Below, one piece after another: positions 24,820 to 37,300 of a stretch of 64,000 nucleotides of DNA (position 1 is the stretch's first letter; each line of letters opens with the position of its first letter). Made by a program: the position numbers and the translations under genes. Below the pieces are notes generated by a model. It had not been told where the DNA came from. It did not search any database and worked only from the letters and a program-made list of their open reading frames with translations. The stretch is taken from contig VXBM01000144.1 in assembly GCA_013400155.1 (NCBI GenBank), positions 586,111 to 650,110 on the forward strand, read 5' to 3'. This DNA is from Helopsaltes ochotensis. Taxonomy: Eukaryota > Chordata > Aves > Passeriformes > Locustellidae.

Positions 24820-27800
24820 TGGTAGTTAAGAGTGGAGTGTGTTCAGGAGACTTGTCCTTAAGAGCTGGACAACCCAAATATGCCTCGGACTCTGGTAACT
24901 TCCGGCCAAGAGGATATGAAATTCGTAAGAAGTAGAAACCCTTTAAAATTACCCAGTTTGATAGGTTTCAAGTACCATTTGAGACCCAATCAGCTTTTGC
25001 AGATTGACTGCTGATAAATTACCACCTCTGTGAATAGCAAAGACTGCTGGCTTGTGAAGTTTATTTTTAACTGATAGTTAACTTTAACTTGCAGTTATAT
25101 TTTAATTTATAGTTATTTAAAATTTAATTACCATCATGTCACTCAAAGCTTTGTACAGGCTTTCTTTTTTAAATGGTAGACATAAATCAGTAAAATAAAT
25201 TAAATGCCACTGACTGCTACATAGTTATACAGCAAATTAATGAAATCACTCAGGAGTACACAGGTAATATAGGCATAAATAATACTGAATCCAACAAGTG
25301 GGGCAAATGTGCTATCAAACCTGTCATGCAGCCATGAGAGCAGCCAGAGGGTACGCCATGAAAGACAGCTATCTCCTTATATTAAGTAGCAGCATCTACA
25401 CCAACCTCAGTTATTAATCCACATCTTAGCAACTCTGCTGCACTTGCCATGGCTGTTTTCTCCTGGTTTTCAAGCAGGTCTTTTGATAGCATGCCAGGCT
25501 TGTTCTGTGTTATATCTTTATAGCCTATTTCAACAAATTAAAAATCACCTTTGTACCTCTTGGACAGATGCAGCTCCTGTGCAGCCATGAAGATTACCAC
25601 ACTTCAAGGCTGTGTATTGGAAAGCACACACTACTCCCTGAGGACTTCTGGAGGACTTTTCCTGGAGCTTACTTTCCTTTGTGGCTGCCATTTCCAGCCC
25701 AACGTTGTGTAAAACAACCTTTCTTTACAGGCATTCGCTCACCTAACTCCACAATGCCACTACGTACATGCCAAGGTAGCAACTGCATCCTGAGAACTCT
25801 GAGAGTAACCCCAAAAGCCACAGTACACCTGAATTGTGATCCTGTAAAGCAAAAGCCTTTCCTCTAAGTCTCTGCTGATCCAATTCACAAGTTATGGGAA
25901 AATACACTGAATTCCAAGAGTAATATATTTCCAGAGGTGCTAGTTTCTGAGTAAAATGTAATGCAGCCATTCTCTCCTCTTCTTGTGACCAAGGGTCTCT
26001 TTTCTGAAGCCCGGGAGTATGAACCCTGATGTCCTAACGCAGTCCTGAAATGGATATTGCAGCTAATTCCTAACTATGTAAATAGCCTGTCTGTTTTCAG
26101 GTTGATGGGCTATTTTTTCCCCTCCTAAAAACGTTACGTAGTCCTACTGCTCACTGTTAAACAGCTTCTGAGTTTCAATACCGAGGTGCTACATGTCAGG
26201 GGTGGATGAAGTGATCCTTTTATATCAATTAGCAATTACTGTAAAGTGCTTTGGGGTGAAATGCCACAAAGGATTAGAACTTCAAGGGAGGAATAAGCAG
26301 CAGGAGCACATGAACTCATAAATGGCATAGATCCTATTTTATGTAAATTGCCCTGGTAATAAAGAATGAGCAAAAGGTCAGATAAATACAGAAAATGACA
26401 TATAAGCAGAGTACTCTCTAAATAGAATATTTTTCCAAGCTTTATCAAGTACCAGTGCGTCTCCAGGCCAATAGCTCCCTCATCTGAGCATCTGTAATAT
26501 TCAGTACAACCATTTTCTCCAGTTTTACCACCCTGTGAGCTGATTTCATTCCAGACTAACATAGTGTGAGCTCATAAAAATCTATCAGAGGAGAAAAAAA
26601 CCCCTCTTACATTTACTAACAACACAAAATGAAACCAAAGAAACCTCTTCTCTCTTCCCAAGACGTGCACCTGTACTCCCTACACACATCTAATCCAAGG
26701 AAGATCACTATTCCTTTTTTACATATTTTACATATGAGTAAGGAATCTGGACAGAATAAAGAAAAAAATCTAAACTACATGTGAAGGCTGGAACACATCA
26801 ATAAAGTAAGATCATAGTACATACCTGAGCAGCCTTGCAATTCAAGATGTTATAGTTTCTAAAGAAAACTCATCCTATTTTCGCATTTCCATATCATAAC
26901 AAAAAATCTTGCATTAGCTGTAAGAGAAAAATTGCAGTACTTTGTCCAAAACAAGAAATGTAAAAGGAAACAAGAAAATTGATCATTTATAAAAATAATT
27001 AATTTTTTTCTGCCACCAATACACCAGATCTACATTTCATTAAATAGCAGCAAAAAGCTGAAATGAAAAAATTTTACTGTTCATACCTGGAATTAAAAAG
27101 TCATGGAAATTAAGAATTATCTGATGAAAACTTGACCAAGGAAAGCAGGAAAAAAGATACCTAGCAAAGACACAGCAAGTCATATTCTTATCTTAGTAAT
27201 ATATTCAATATTCTAGGTAAGAGTAATGTATCATTATACAATTAGCAATATGACTTTTACAGCACCAACAGTTCATGTACCAGCTCTTCTAGCTTCTGTT
27301 TCTCCTAAGAAAACTCACTTAACACCACAAAATGACATATGAAGAACAAATTATACATAGACCTTAGTGGAACATTTTAAGAGTGCAACAAAATTCTCCA
27401 TTAGTAGCATGCAAAATACTTTCATTTAATTCTTTACTAATGCTTTCTAAGCTACAATCACTACAGCTAATGAAATACCTCAAAATCTGTAAAATGAACT
27501 AATTTTCTTTCTTTTTCTATGCAAAAACTGACCCAATGCAATTTAGCCTGATTTCCAGGCAGTGCATATATACAATTTCTACATCATTAACTCAAATTCC
27601 TATGTATCCAAATGTCTTGCAGTTCTGCTGGGTAAGCATTAGTTCATTCATGGTGTTAAAAATGCTACCTTTTATACGTTAGATATTTTTCTTGTCCAGT
27701 TGTGAAATGCACAGATACTGCAGCTGAAAGAAAAAAGATCTTTAAACTACTAGTCCTGGGGATTTAATTTACTCTTTTTAAGTATGTAGGTTCAAATTGA

Positions 27801-30069
27801 TATCTAAAAATTGCAATTATCTACTCACGCCTGTATTTCTATTTTATAAATATTTATGTTTAAATATATTTTATATATTTTATATATTGCATTTTTATAT
27901 TTTGCATTTTTGCATTTTTAATACATTTTATATTTTTATATGGTATTTAATTCAACTATGAAATTACAACACAGTCTTGCAATGTCCTGTATGCACAGGA
28001 AACAGGTATGAAAGGAAAGGCTGCAAGGAAAAAAAAAACATAAATGAGAAAGAGCAATCTCTTACTAAAGCAGAAAACTGCAAATCAGCAGATAAAAATT
28101 TCCCAGTTCTTTTAGAGACTAACTATATTAGCACGAATTAGAAACCAGTTCTCCTATGACTTTTCTTAACTCTAAATCAGGTGATACTTCTCCCTGACCT
28201 CAGAGATGCTTCATTTGTTAATATTTATAGGCATTCCTGTCTGTACAGATGGGGCAGCCTCTGGATTTGATGATAACAAAGCACTGAAGAAGATTTCTAC
28301 AGGCAACATTTCTCATTTAAAAAGTTAATACTAGACTACAAATCTCAAACATAGACCAATTTTTGTTGTTGTTGAGTGGTTAACACTGACTTGAGCTGAA
28401 ACTTGCTGAATGCCAAAGGAATGTTACCAAAGGCATTGCACCACTCCATGGGATATTGGAAAGCATTTGTGTTAAGTTGGGGGTTAAGAGTGACATACCA
28501 TTCTCTGTCACCAGCATTGCCACCCTGCTCTCTCTACACCATCTCCCATCTTCTGCCTCCTGCAAATCTACTCAAAGCAGCAGGCAGTGTGTTTTCCTGG
28601 GACAGAAGCCCAGGGAAACCCTCTGACAGATGGCCTGTGCAAGGGTTCAACCTCTGTGTCCTCTTTCCCTATTTATTCTTAAAGTTTGAAATGTTCACAC
28701 ATTTTATGGAACCTCCAACAAAATGAGCAAGCCAAACCTCAGAATGAGTCATTTCTTATGAAGCAAGATGCAGCAATTGAAAAAAAATTGCATTTAAAAA
28801 AGCATTTGTAATGTGTCCAGACTGCATTCTCTGCTCCAGTACAACTGAACTTAAAAGAATACATTTTTCAACGCAAAGCTCACACAGAAAGGTTTTAATA
28901 GCTCATCATCATTAGATAACTTCTCCCTCAAATTGCTCTATGGATCAATGTTAACTTATAAATATTTAAATGTTTTAGTCTTAGATTATATGTGAACCAA
29001 TAATTTATATTATTAATTTATGAAGCCTTAAAATATACCTCTGAGTTTAGAAAAGCTTATGTAGATGAAACTGCTCTTGCTCACTTTTTTAACTTCTGCT
29101 TTTGATAAAAAGTGAAACTGCAGTGACACAAGAAAGCAAATGCTGTCCAAAATATTAGGGCATTTTGTGAAAAGAAGAAAAAAAAAGCTGATTTATGATG
29201 TGGCTTCTGTTAACTTCTGCAATTCTTAATGACCAATCCCACCTTTCAGTTGCATATTTTTCATTAAATATTTGGGAGCTTATTAGCTGCAGCTAATATC
29301 AATAGAAGACCAGTAAAAATCCCAGATTCTGACTCCTTTCCTAACTGGCTGATTAAGAGTAATATAAACAAACAAAGAGTTGTACATGAAAAAGGGCTAG
29401 GAAATTAAAGAGAAGTCAAGATATCACTGTGCAGGAAAATGATATAAAAACAAGTTAGTAATTTTATTTACAGGAATTTTTCTCCGTTATCTGAAGAGCA
29501 AAGAGACTCTTCAGTTTTCATATCACAGTTAAATAATTAACCTTTAGAATACCAAAACACCTGCACCACATACCACATATTTGCTATAGCAATTCTTCAT
29601 TTACAATGAACCAAATACATGAACAACCAACACAGCCTCTGTGTCAAGCAAACAGCACACCTACAGGTTTGGTAACTGGGGCTAGCCTAACATATCAGGC
29701 CACCAAAACCAGAGCCTGGCATTTCTCAAGTCTTCAGATACAGGTGCTCTTACCTCTGCTCAAGGCTTGTACATCATTCCTAATAACCCATCCAGGTGCA
29801 ATCCTATTACATGCAGCATTTTGCAGAACTAATTCAAGCAATGCACTGAGATTTGTCTTTCTCTTGTCCTTCTATTGTATCACTGCAGCCCACCTCCTGC
29901 TCTATCAAAGGTAGGCTAAAACCCATCTCATGGTATTGCCAGCTGGCCTTTGTTACTGCTGGTACCCCTGCCCCAAAGCTCTGCCACACTGAAGCACAGT
30001 GCACAGCTTCTGCCTTTATACCAAACAGCAGGGCACCACACTGCAACTCCTTAGAAACATCCCCATTTG
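24820..30069. other. No gene recognised; unique AT-rich DNA
   Basis: No supported gene in 5.2 kb. It includes an AT low-complexity tract (27834-27952). Open frames near 25.57-25.87, 26.24-26.56, 28.40-28.73 and 29.61-29.91 kb have no motif. Confidence 0.6.
27834..27952. repeat. AT-rich low-complexity tract
   Basis: Repeated TTTTATAT and TTGCATTTTT words, nearly pure A/T for over 100 bp. Confidence 0.8.
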
Positions 30070-30403
30070 TGGGCAGGTTTGCAGCAGCCCTCTTGTTGGA
30101 GGGTAGAAAGGAGCTGAGACACAGACTCCTTGTTTACACCAGCATGAAAAGGGCCCTGGTTTTTTCCTCTTTACAACTCAGCCATCATGACTCCAACCAT
30201 TCACTGACTCTGCCTGCAGCAAGCTCCTGCTGCAGGTTTCCCTTGCAGCCTCTGACTGCTGGTTATTTCCTGCTGAACTCTGACTGCAGGGATCAGTTTG
30301 CAGCATCTGACTGCAGGCTTTTACCCAGCTAGACTGTGACTGCAGGTTCTAGCAACAGACTGACTGCAGCCCCAGACTGTCCTCACAGCAGGAATTCTCT
30401 GGA
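30070..30403 (-). mobile_element. LTR fragment (R-U5 side), same family as 58.59-59.20 kb
   Basis: This block aligns with 58579-58914 by eye at more than nine positions in ten, which shows that it is a dispersed repeat. On the minus strand it has internal degenerate repeats built on CTGCAGTCAG, then the shared 'agggcccttttcat' and 'gtgtctcagctcctttc' words, then the shared end 'ggctgctgca' at plus 30080. The AATAAA signal seen in the 58-kb copy is mutated here. The alignment stops abruptly at 30403, after GGAATTCTCT, so the U3 promoter half is missing or replaced. I read it as an incomplete endogenous-retrovirus LTR on the minus strand. Confidence 0.75.
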
Positions 30404-30750
30404 ATTATGGCTGGGTGTAGATTTTTGAGGGAGCAGATGTAGGCAGCAGAGTCCTGGCAGAGCAGTTTCCCACTTAGAAACAAATACACCAAGTGCAGGC
30501 TGCAACTGCATGGGCATCCCCCTCTGTGCCATCTGACCAAGAACTGCTGCAGCACTGACAAGGCACAAGTACAGCCAAAGTGCAACACCCCAACTCCTTT
30601 CCATCAACAAAGAAGCTAGAATTGAAGAAAAGCCTCCAAAACCCAAAAAGGAATGGGGAAAGGTTTAGGACTGGGAAAAGAAGTAGGGTAATTCATGGAG
30701 CAGGGGCAAAGACAAGACTGGTCATCTTCATTTTCATACACTCAGGGTGT
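30404..30750. other. Unassigned block between two LTRs; minus-strand frame with a signal-like N-terminus
   Basis: This 350-bp block joins the LTR fragment at 30403 to the solo LTR at 30751. On the minus strand an open frame of 87 codons (30383-30646) has a second methionine codon at about 30601. From there it begins with a charged residue followed by about 18 hydrophobic residues (WGVALWLYLCLVSAAAVLG), which resembles a secretory signal peptide. The frame ends a few codons inside the LTR fragment. A second frame is open on the same strand, there is no recognisable domain, and the start context is weak, so it may be chance. Alternatives are an unusual U3 variant of the adjacent LTR or a remnant of retroviral internal sequence. 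Confidence 0.3.
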
Positions 30751-31343
30751 TGTGGTGGTTTTGCTTCCAACAACCAAACTCCAGGGTGTCACATGCTAAC
30801 TCCCTCCTCAGTGGGATGGGGAGAGAATTAAAAGAGAACGAGAATAAAATTAAATGAGAAAACCTGAGGGTTGAGATAAACACAATTTTAAAGGTAAAGC
30901 AAAACCCACGCCTACAAGGAAATTAAAGCAAAGAAGACATTTGCCATTTCCCAGGGGCAGGCAGGTGTTCCCAGAAAACCGGGGCTCCATCACCCATAAG
31001 TGTGACTTGGGAAGACAAATGCCATCACTCTGAATTTCCCACTTCCATTTTCTTTCCCCCACTTGATATGCTGAGCATGAGGCCATAAGTTCTGGAATAT
31101 CCCTGGGTTGGTTGGGGTCAGCAGTTCTGGCCATGCCCCCTCCTAGCTCCTTGTGCTCCCCCTGCCCCTCGCTGGTGGGGTGGGGCTAAGAGGCAGACAA
31201 GGCCTTGACTTCATGTAAAATCTGCTCAGCGATACAAAAAAATCCCCAGTAGTACCAAAACTATTTCCAACACAAATCCAAAATACAGCCCTAAAAAAGC
31301 CACTATGAAGAAAATTAACTCTATTCCAGCCAAGACCAGCACA
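30751..31343 (-). mobile_element. Solo LTR with perfect 5-bp target-site duplication, minus strand
   Basis: The plus strand begins TGTGGTGG at 30751 and ends CCAGCACA at 31343, so the minus strand begins TGTGCTGG: the two ends form a TG...CA inverted pair. The element is flanked by identical GGTGT at 30746-30750 and 31344-31348, the duplication made on integration. It belongs to a widespread bird LTR family I know by its sequence: minus-strand 'agagttaattttcttcata' near the 5' end, 'ggatttgtg', 'gctgagca', then a TATA-like box near 31061-31070, then 'tttgtcttccca' in the transcribed part. A 5-bp duplication fits ERVL-type or some class I elements. No internal region remains. Confidence 0.9.
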
Positions 31344-31348
31344 GGTGT

Positions 31349-32699
31349 ATAGCTCATCAAGACTCATCTTTGAATCTTAGACACAAAACAAATGCCTACA
31401 CAGCAGGAAAAGTTAAATCCAAAATAGAAGAAGGTGGTGATATTTTTATAATTTCAGGTGAGTCTAATGATTTTGATAAAAAACCCAAAACATTCAGGAC
31501 TGGCAGTACTGCCCCATTCACACATAGAACCACTTCCTCATGATTGCCCAAGATATATATATCTCAGGAGAAAGATCAGAACCCAAATATCAGACTATGC
31601 AAAAGCCTGCATGAAGTAAGGATGCACATCTCATCTAGAGACTTCTTTCTGCAAAATCCCACTTAAATGCTACATGTTGCATCCACTAGAATCCAGAAGC
31701 TACTGGAATAACTATTCTGGCAGTAGTTTCTGAAGCTATTGCACATACACTCCAGTAATGAAGAGGCAAAGTCTACACTAATGCTGCCTGCAAATCTTTC
31801 AGGGCACAAATTTGGAGCCAGGGAAACCAGCAGGAAGTAGTAATTCCCCAGCCACTGGGAGACTGCTCACAGTGTATTAAGCAGATATTCAAAACAATCT
31901 GTGCGTGATTACTTCTCCGATCATGGCTTCACATCTGCAAGGATCAGACAGGTCCCTAGATTTTGCTTGAACTCTGTTTTTCCTCTGGAAAATTGAGTTG
32001 GACCATCAGGGCCTCACAGAAGGTGAAACTCCAGAACATGGGGATTCTACTCTGCTCTCATAGGGAATAATACCAGTAGTTCAATACCCACATGAAAAAC
32101 AGCACAGCTGAAAAGAAATATCTCTTTGTAAACACCTTTCTTCAGGTGTTCTCAGTTCACAGGTCAGCAACTGAGGATTTCAAAAGTTTTTGGGAAACAT
32201 TTGGTACAATACATTGAGTGATAGTAGATTTTTGTCCCTTGAACAGTACTCAATACCTGTAATTATTTCTCAAATATTAGAAATTTTGAACAAACCAGTC
32301 CCTATTTATACAGTCAACAAAACTGCCTGTACCTCAACCATGTTAGCAATGCCTGGGGAAGAATCACACTTGTGTATCTTTGAAGCACTTCAGAAGCTTG
32401 AGGAGAGTAGAGAAAGATCAGAAAGGTGTTTCTATCTCCCACAGATCACCCTAGAAATGGCTTTTAATTACAACATTTATAAATTGTTTATCTGTATCTT
32501 AAACTACATGCTTACATATAGAAAAACATAACAGCACGTGAATTTACACAACGGTCCTGTAGATGTATATTTTATAAACAGAAGCTTGGCCTCAAAAGCT
32601 GTTTATTTCTCTAAATATCTTCCCTCAGGATCCCTTCTGTCAGCTATTCCACTTACACTTTTTTCTTTTCCTGCACCCTGGACTGGCAAAGTTGGAAGG
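31349..32699. other. No gene recognised
   Basis: Unique-looking AT-rich sequence, with a short AT palindrome at 31551-31564. The 113-codon plus frame at 32190-32531 has no motif I can place. Confidence 0.5.
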
Positions 32700-32985
32700 C
32701 AGGATATTAAAGATTCACGGGGAAGGGGAAACCACAAAGTAGTACCCAGTCTGCTCGATGAGGGAGAAAAGGCAGAGCAGCAGTTTATTCTGCTTTGCAC
32801 TGTGGGCACCTGGAGGCGTGGGAAGGTCCAGGCAGTGCCGTGGTCCCCAGCAGGGCTCTTCAGAGCCCGGCACACTAGCGCGACTGCTCCGCTCGAGGGA
32901 TCCCAAGGGATTTCTTTCAAAGACAGTCAAACCGCATCTGTGTGGCACCGAGCACAGCCCCAGCCAACATGACCTGGTTTCCTTT
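32700..32985 (-). mobile_element. Possible LTR or retroelement remnant, GC/CpG-rich
   Basis: A sharp rise in G+C and CpG against AT-rich flanks. On the minus strand it has an AATAAA signal (plus TTTATT at 32784-32789) directly followed by 'ctgctgctctgcc', an arrangement typical of the R-U5 junction in avian LTRs. No TG...CA ends, TATA box or target duplication could be fixed. Open frames on both strands (up to 155 codons) cross it and are probably due to GC content. An unrelated small CpG island is the main alternative. Confidence 0.3.
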
Positions 32986-33340
32986 TTGGTTTGCTGTGTG
33001 ACATTCAGACAATGGCTGTCAGACATTCACGTTCTCTCTCAACCTGCCAAGACATTTTCCTACCCACGCAGGATTTGGGGGAGGTCCACTACCTGCTGCA
33101 CAGATTTCTCATGTTTGCAGCTGGTTATTTCTATCACACAATTGAAAATTATAATTGTTTTGAAGCAGGAATTACATTTTTATAATTATTATCCCTCCTC
33201 CCCAATATATTACTTCAGATTTTAAAGCCAAGAATATTTGGAAGCAGGAATTATTAATTTTGAAAGATTAAGACAAGAGTGACCTAAACGTGCTTATTTC
33301 TGTTAGTTTGGTTTTGCTTTTGCTTTTGGTTTTTTTTTTT
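32986..33340. other. No gene recognised
   Basis: Unique AT-rich sequence leading into the T/G tract that follows. Confidence 0.5.
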
Positions 33341-33407
33341 GTTTTGTTGGTTGGGGTTTTTTGGGGGGTATTTTTGGGGGGGGTTTGGTTTTGCTCATTT
33401 GTTTGGG
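33341..33407 (+). repeat. T/G low-complexity tract with G-quadruplex potential
   Basis: G-runs of 4 (33353-33356), 6 (33363-33368), 8 (33376-33383) and 4 (33404-33407) are separated by T-rich loops of 6, 7 and 20 bases. The 8-base run alone could supply two short tracts. This meets the loose definition of a G-quadruplex-forming sequence on the plus strand. Confidence 0.6.
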
Positions 33408-34153
33408 GTTTTAATTTAAATTCTTGGATATATACATATAAATTTTGACCACCTTAGAGACAAACAGGGAAGCAAACAAAGAGAATATCTCATCAGATTT
33501 ATACTTAAGTATTGCAGAGCATTAAATTTTCCTTTGTCTTTTTGCTGGTAAGTCACAGTGAAAAAATTAAATTTTTTTATTTATACTGCAAATATTAAAA
33601 ATAATGCAAAATACTATCTGAGAAAAAAAAATTAAATTCTGAGAAGACAAGATAACAACTCAGAAATCTGGGGAATGAGAGACTAGGCTGAATCAGTAAC
33701 ACAAGGAGTGGAAGTATCTCTCAGAAAATGGGAAAAATTGATGGGAAGCCTGGGGTGGAAAGCTGTAAGCCGTAACAGTCTCTTCAAATTATCTGTAAAA
33801 CATTTTAGGGGGAACTGAAATCTCCTGCAGCAATTCTCATGTAGGTCGCAAAGGTGTGTGGAGGACCTCGCTCATTACCAGCCACGGCTGTTGAAATGTT
33901 GCTACATTTTATGCAGATATATTTTGATGATGGGTAAAGCAATGCTATCACATACTTCATATTAATTGCTCCCAGGAGACAGCCCCCACCTCATTTAGAA
34001 ACTAGTTATTACCCATTCTTCCTCAGCACTACCAAAATGCTACCTGTTCCAAAATCTTCCACTGAACAAATCAATCACCCCAAAACCTGAGGCCATCAAG
34101 TTAGTGGCTGTGTGTCTGTTATCACAATTCACAGGTAAAAATTTTCTTTACAG
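33408..34153. other. No gene recognised
   Basis: Unique sequence. The 33.88-33.98 kb part has a complex composition like a conserved element, but nothing firmer can be said. Confidence 0.5.
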
Positions 34154-34300
34154 AATCACAGAATCATTTAGGTTGAAAGGGGTCTCCTTCCTTTCCAAGT
34201 ATCCAAAAGGTATTTAGTCCAGTCGTCTGGATTGTCCCATCTAGTTTTGAGTCCTCCTAGGGACAGAAACCTTACACATTGTTCCTCCTTACAGTCTAGT
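34154..34300 (-). mobile_element. CR1-like 3' end, minus strand
   Basis: The plus strand begins 'agaatcacagaatcattta' then 'ggttgaaaggggtctcc', the reverse complement of the terminal part of CR1 LINEs (ATTCTATGATTCT-type tail followed by the 'ccaacct' region). The match fades after about 60 bp, and only weak resemblance continues to about 34300. It is an old, short copy; some LTR families share this motif. Confidence 0.7.
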
Positions 34301-37300
34301 GAGAAGCCTTTCAGGCATTTTATTCTGAGAATGTAATTTTTAAAATTTTTTAGGATCCCTCAGAATTTAATAAACCCCTATACAATAAGAATAAAAGATA
34401 ATTTTACACTGTTGCATTGGTTTAACTAAGAATGTTGGAGGGGGTTTTAAATATATATATATATGTATACCTATACATAGATTTACAGAGGGGAAGTACT
34501 AACTTGTGAATAGAATTTACATATCAGTACCTGTTAGAGCTATTATGCCACCCCATTTTCAAGTTATTAAAACTAATTTTATTAAATGATGTCTCAAGTA
34601 GCATAATGACGCCTTGTAAAAGAAATCATTGTTGGATCCAAGATCCAAGTGAAAGGGAACAATAAATCCCTAACATTTGCTCTTCACTTCATTTTCTCAA
34701 GTTTATTTTTTTATTACAGTGGAGAAGTTATTAAGTCTGAATCACAAATATTTAGGATTTTATATATTAAAAATTCAATCATAAAGCTCCACCAAGTGGA
34801 AATTCCTTAAAACTACACTAAGCAAATTCATGAATAAAAATTCATATTATAATTACAACCAATACTCACAAATCCAATCATATTCAATGAATAACAAATA
34901 GGCTATCCATACCTATAACTCAACATTTTTTACCAGTGTACACTAATCACATTATTGATTGGGTTGGAGGGAAGGATAACTTAATCATTAAGATACTTAG
35001 TTTTCCCTCTGATTAGATCTGCTTCTTCAAAACATTGATTTTACTATGAACAGTGCAGACTAAAATGATCTCTTAACACTGATTCAGCTTTTCAAAAAAG
35101 TCATCTTTCTGACTTGCCGAAATTGCTTTGGGAAACTTTAATTTCCCCATCTTAATAAGCAGTTTTAGTTATTTACACAAATTAACAGGCATTGCCATTT
35201 CAGGCCACATAAGATTCTTGCACCAATGTAGTTTGTTAAATGCTTTGCTCTTTCTCACTATTGAAATATTTATCATCTGTGTAATTTTAACAGCCTGATA
35301 AAAACTGTTAAAAGCATAGTTGTGCTGCCCAGCAGGTAGTGCCATTTTTAATGAAACCATAACTGTCATAAATAAATAATCAGTTCATGAAGTATTCAAG
35401 ACATACCTCAACTTCCATAAGAAAATTTGGTTTTGTATGGGACTCTAAAACATGCCACGACTATTCTCATCCAGAAAAAGAATTAGCAGAGAGATATTTC
35501 AAGCTAAAGTTTGTTCTGAGAACATTTGAATTTGACTGTAAAGCACAGAATAAGTCATTTTTTTTACATACCGAATTCAGAGGGATCCAAACCCACTTGG
35601 TAAGGCAACACCTCTCCCACACTACAGCAGAAATGTGAATTGGTACCTTGCTTTTGAAGCAGCTCCCTCACCTCTGAATGCACCGTCCCAATGCATCAGT
35701 GAGAACATTTAATACATGCCAGGAGACTTCTTCCAGTGCAATGTGGGTCACTGCCTACATTCAGAGACCAGCACACTAAGTTATCAGCATGGTAACTCAA
35801 CCCCATTTCATACAGCAGAGAATCCAAGACCCACAGCCAGTTTGTGAAGGCCAAACACCATCACACATAAGTGTGTCCGTATTAACATTTTGTTCAGATC
35901 AATGAGCCTTTTGGAGGGAACTGCAGCCACCACATTTGCTAATATATCTATAGCTTTGCTTGGCTCAGTCCTTTGGCTCGGGTTTGGTGTCGTATTTCCT
36001 TGCTCTTTTTTTGTTTTCCAACCCTTAGGTTCCCACAGTCATAGATGTAGTGGAAAGACATTAAATACTACTCCCTCATCATGAAGGGGAAGTGTTTTCT
36101 ACACTACCACTCACTAGCCAACAAGAACCTTAAAATGGTGAATAGTAAATGATCCAATTAACTACAAGTGATGCCTTAGGATTTAGCTTTTATATTTTTC
36201 AGATCCTGTGCTACTTTAGTGTATAACTCTAAAACTCCATGGCCTGTCAGCTAATGTTCTCCCATTTTATTCAGACAAAACAATTCCTCTCTAGGCCTGA
36301 AACTCAAGGACACCTTATTGTCTCAGGCCCTGAGACCTGTAAACAGCAGTGAATTTGGTGTAGGGGGGAAAACTTGGACTAAATTACTTCATTACCTGAA
36401 GCTGTAATTGGAGAATTAACCCCTGATATGTTATTGGATCAAACTTGTAACTGTATGAAAAACTCATGGCTGTCATTCAACTCTGGTGTATGCCCCTCAG
36501 AGGTTTTTGACTGCCCCAGGTGCACCTATTGAAGGCCTTCCACAAACACCTGATTTTATTCTCTTGATTTTGTTTACCCTCTGTTTCAGGCAGCCACTCC
36601 AAGGCACCACAGGTTAGTCAGAGTAACATCGGTGCAAAGCTAGATCATGACAAGGCAGTCTATGCACAGAGGACTAAAGCACAGCAGGATAATTAAAAAT
36701 AACCAACACAATTATGTGGAAAGCAGAGCTTGACAAACATTTTAAAATACAGACTGCAAACCCAACAGATAAGGTAGCAGGCCTGACACTAACCATAGCC
36801 TGTAACAAATGTGACTGCATGATATTTTCTTTAAAGCATGGCATTTCCATAGTGTAATTTGTATACAAAAATTAATGACCATAAATTCACCAAAAATTTC
36901 ACCATAAAGGCTGAAAACCAGTGCGAAGAGATCACAGAGAAAAAAAGTTAATGTGGAATTATTTATGAGGGATATTTTTAGTAGTCTCAGAGACTTTGGA
37001 CCAGTGCAGCTATTTTTATCAATGACTGGAGGAAAATGGGTTGATATAATATCACTGGTAGCAATATATATAACATCACTGTAACAGAAGTCATTGTCTT
37101 GGGCCTTGTCAGTTACACAAGCCAGCTAATCCACTTGAATGCTAATACTATCAAATACAAGTTAATGCCTTAAGATGCAGATCACTTTCAAGATGGCAAC
37201 CTCATCCACAACCTAAAAACCCCATGAATAATTACATTATTTGGAGGCAATGATTAGTAAAAACCAGAAAATAAATCCCTAGAGCAAAACTTGTTTTATA

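Noticed and set aside
29853..30332. Longest open frame, 159 codons, plus strand
   Set aside because: Its second half lies in the antisense of the LTR fragment, and the same run recurs in the 58.6-kb copy. The residues reflect the degenerate CTGCAG repeats, not a protein family.
31551..31564. AT palindrome AGATATATATATCT
   Set aside because: A palindrome made of alternating AT is expected in AT-rich DNA and carries little information.
32538..33225. Overlapping plus-strand frames of 144 and 155 codons
   Set aside because: They overlap in different frames and are matched by open minus-strand frames over the same GC-rich block; no domain is visible. GC content explains the lack of stops.
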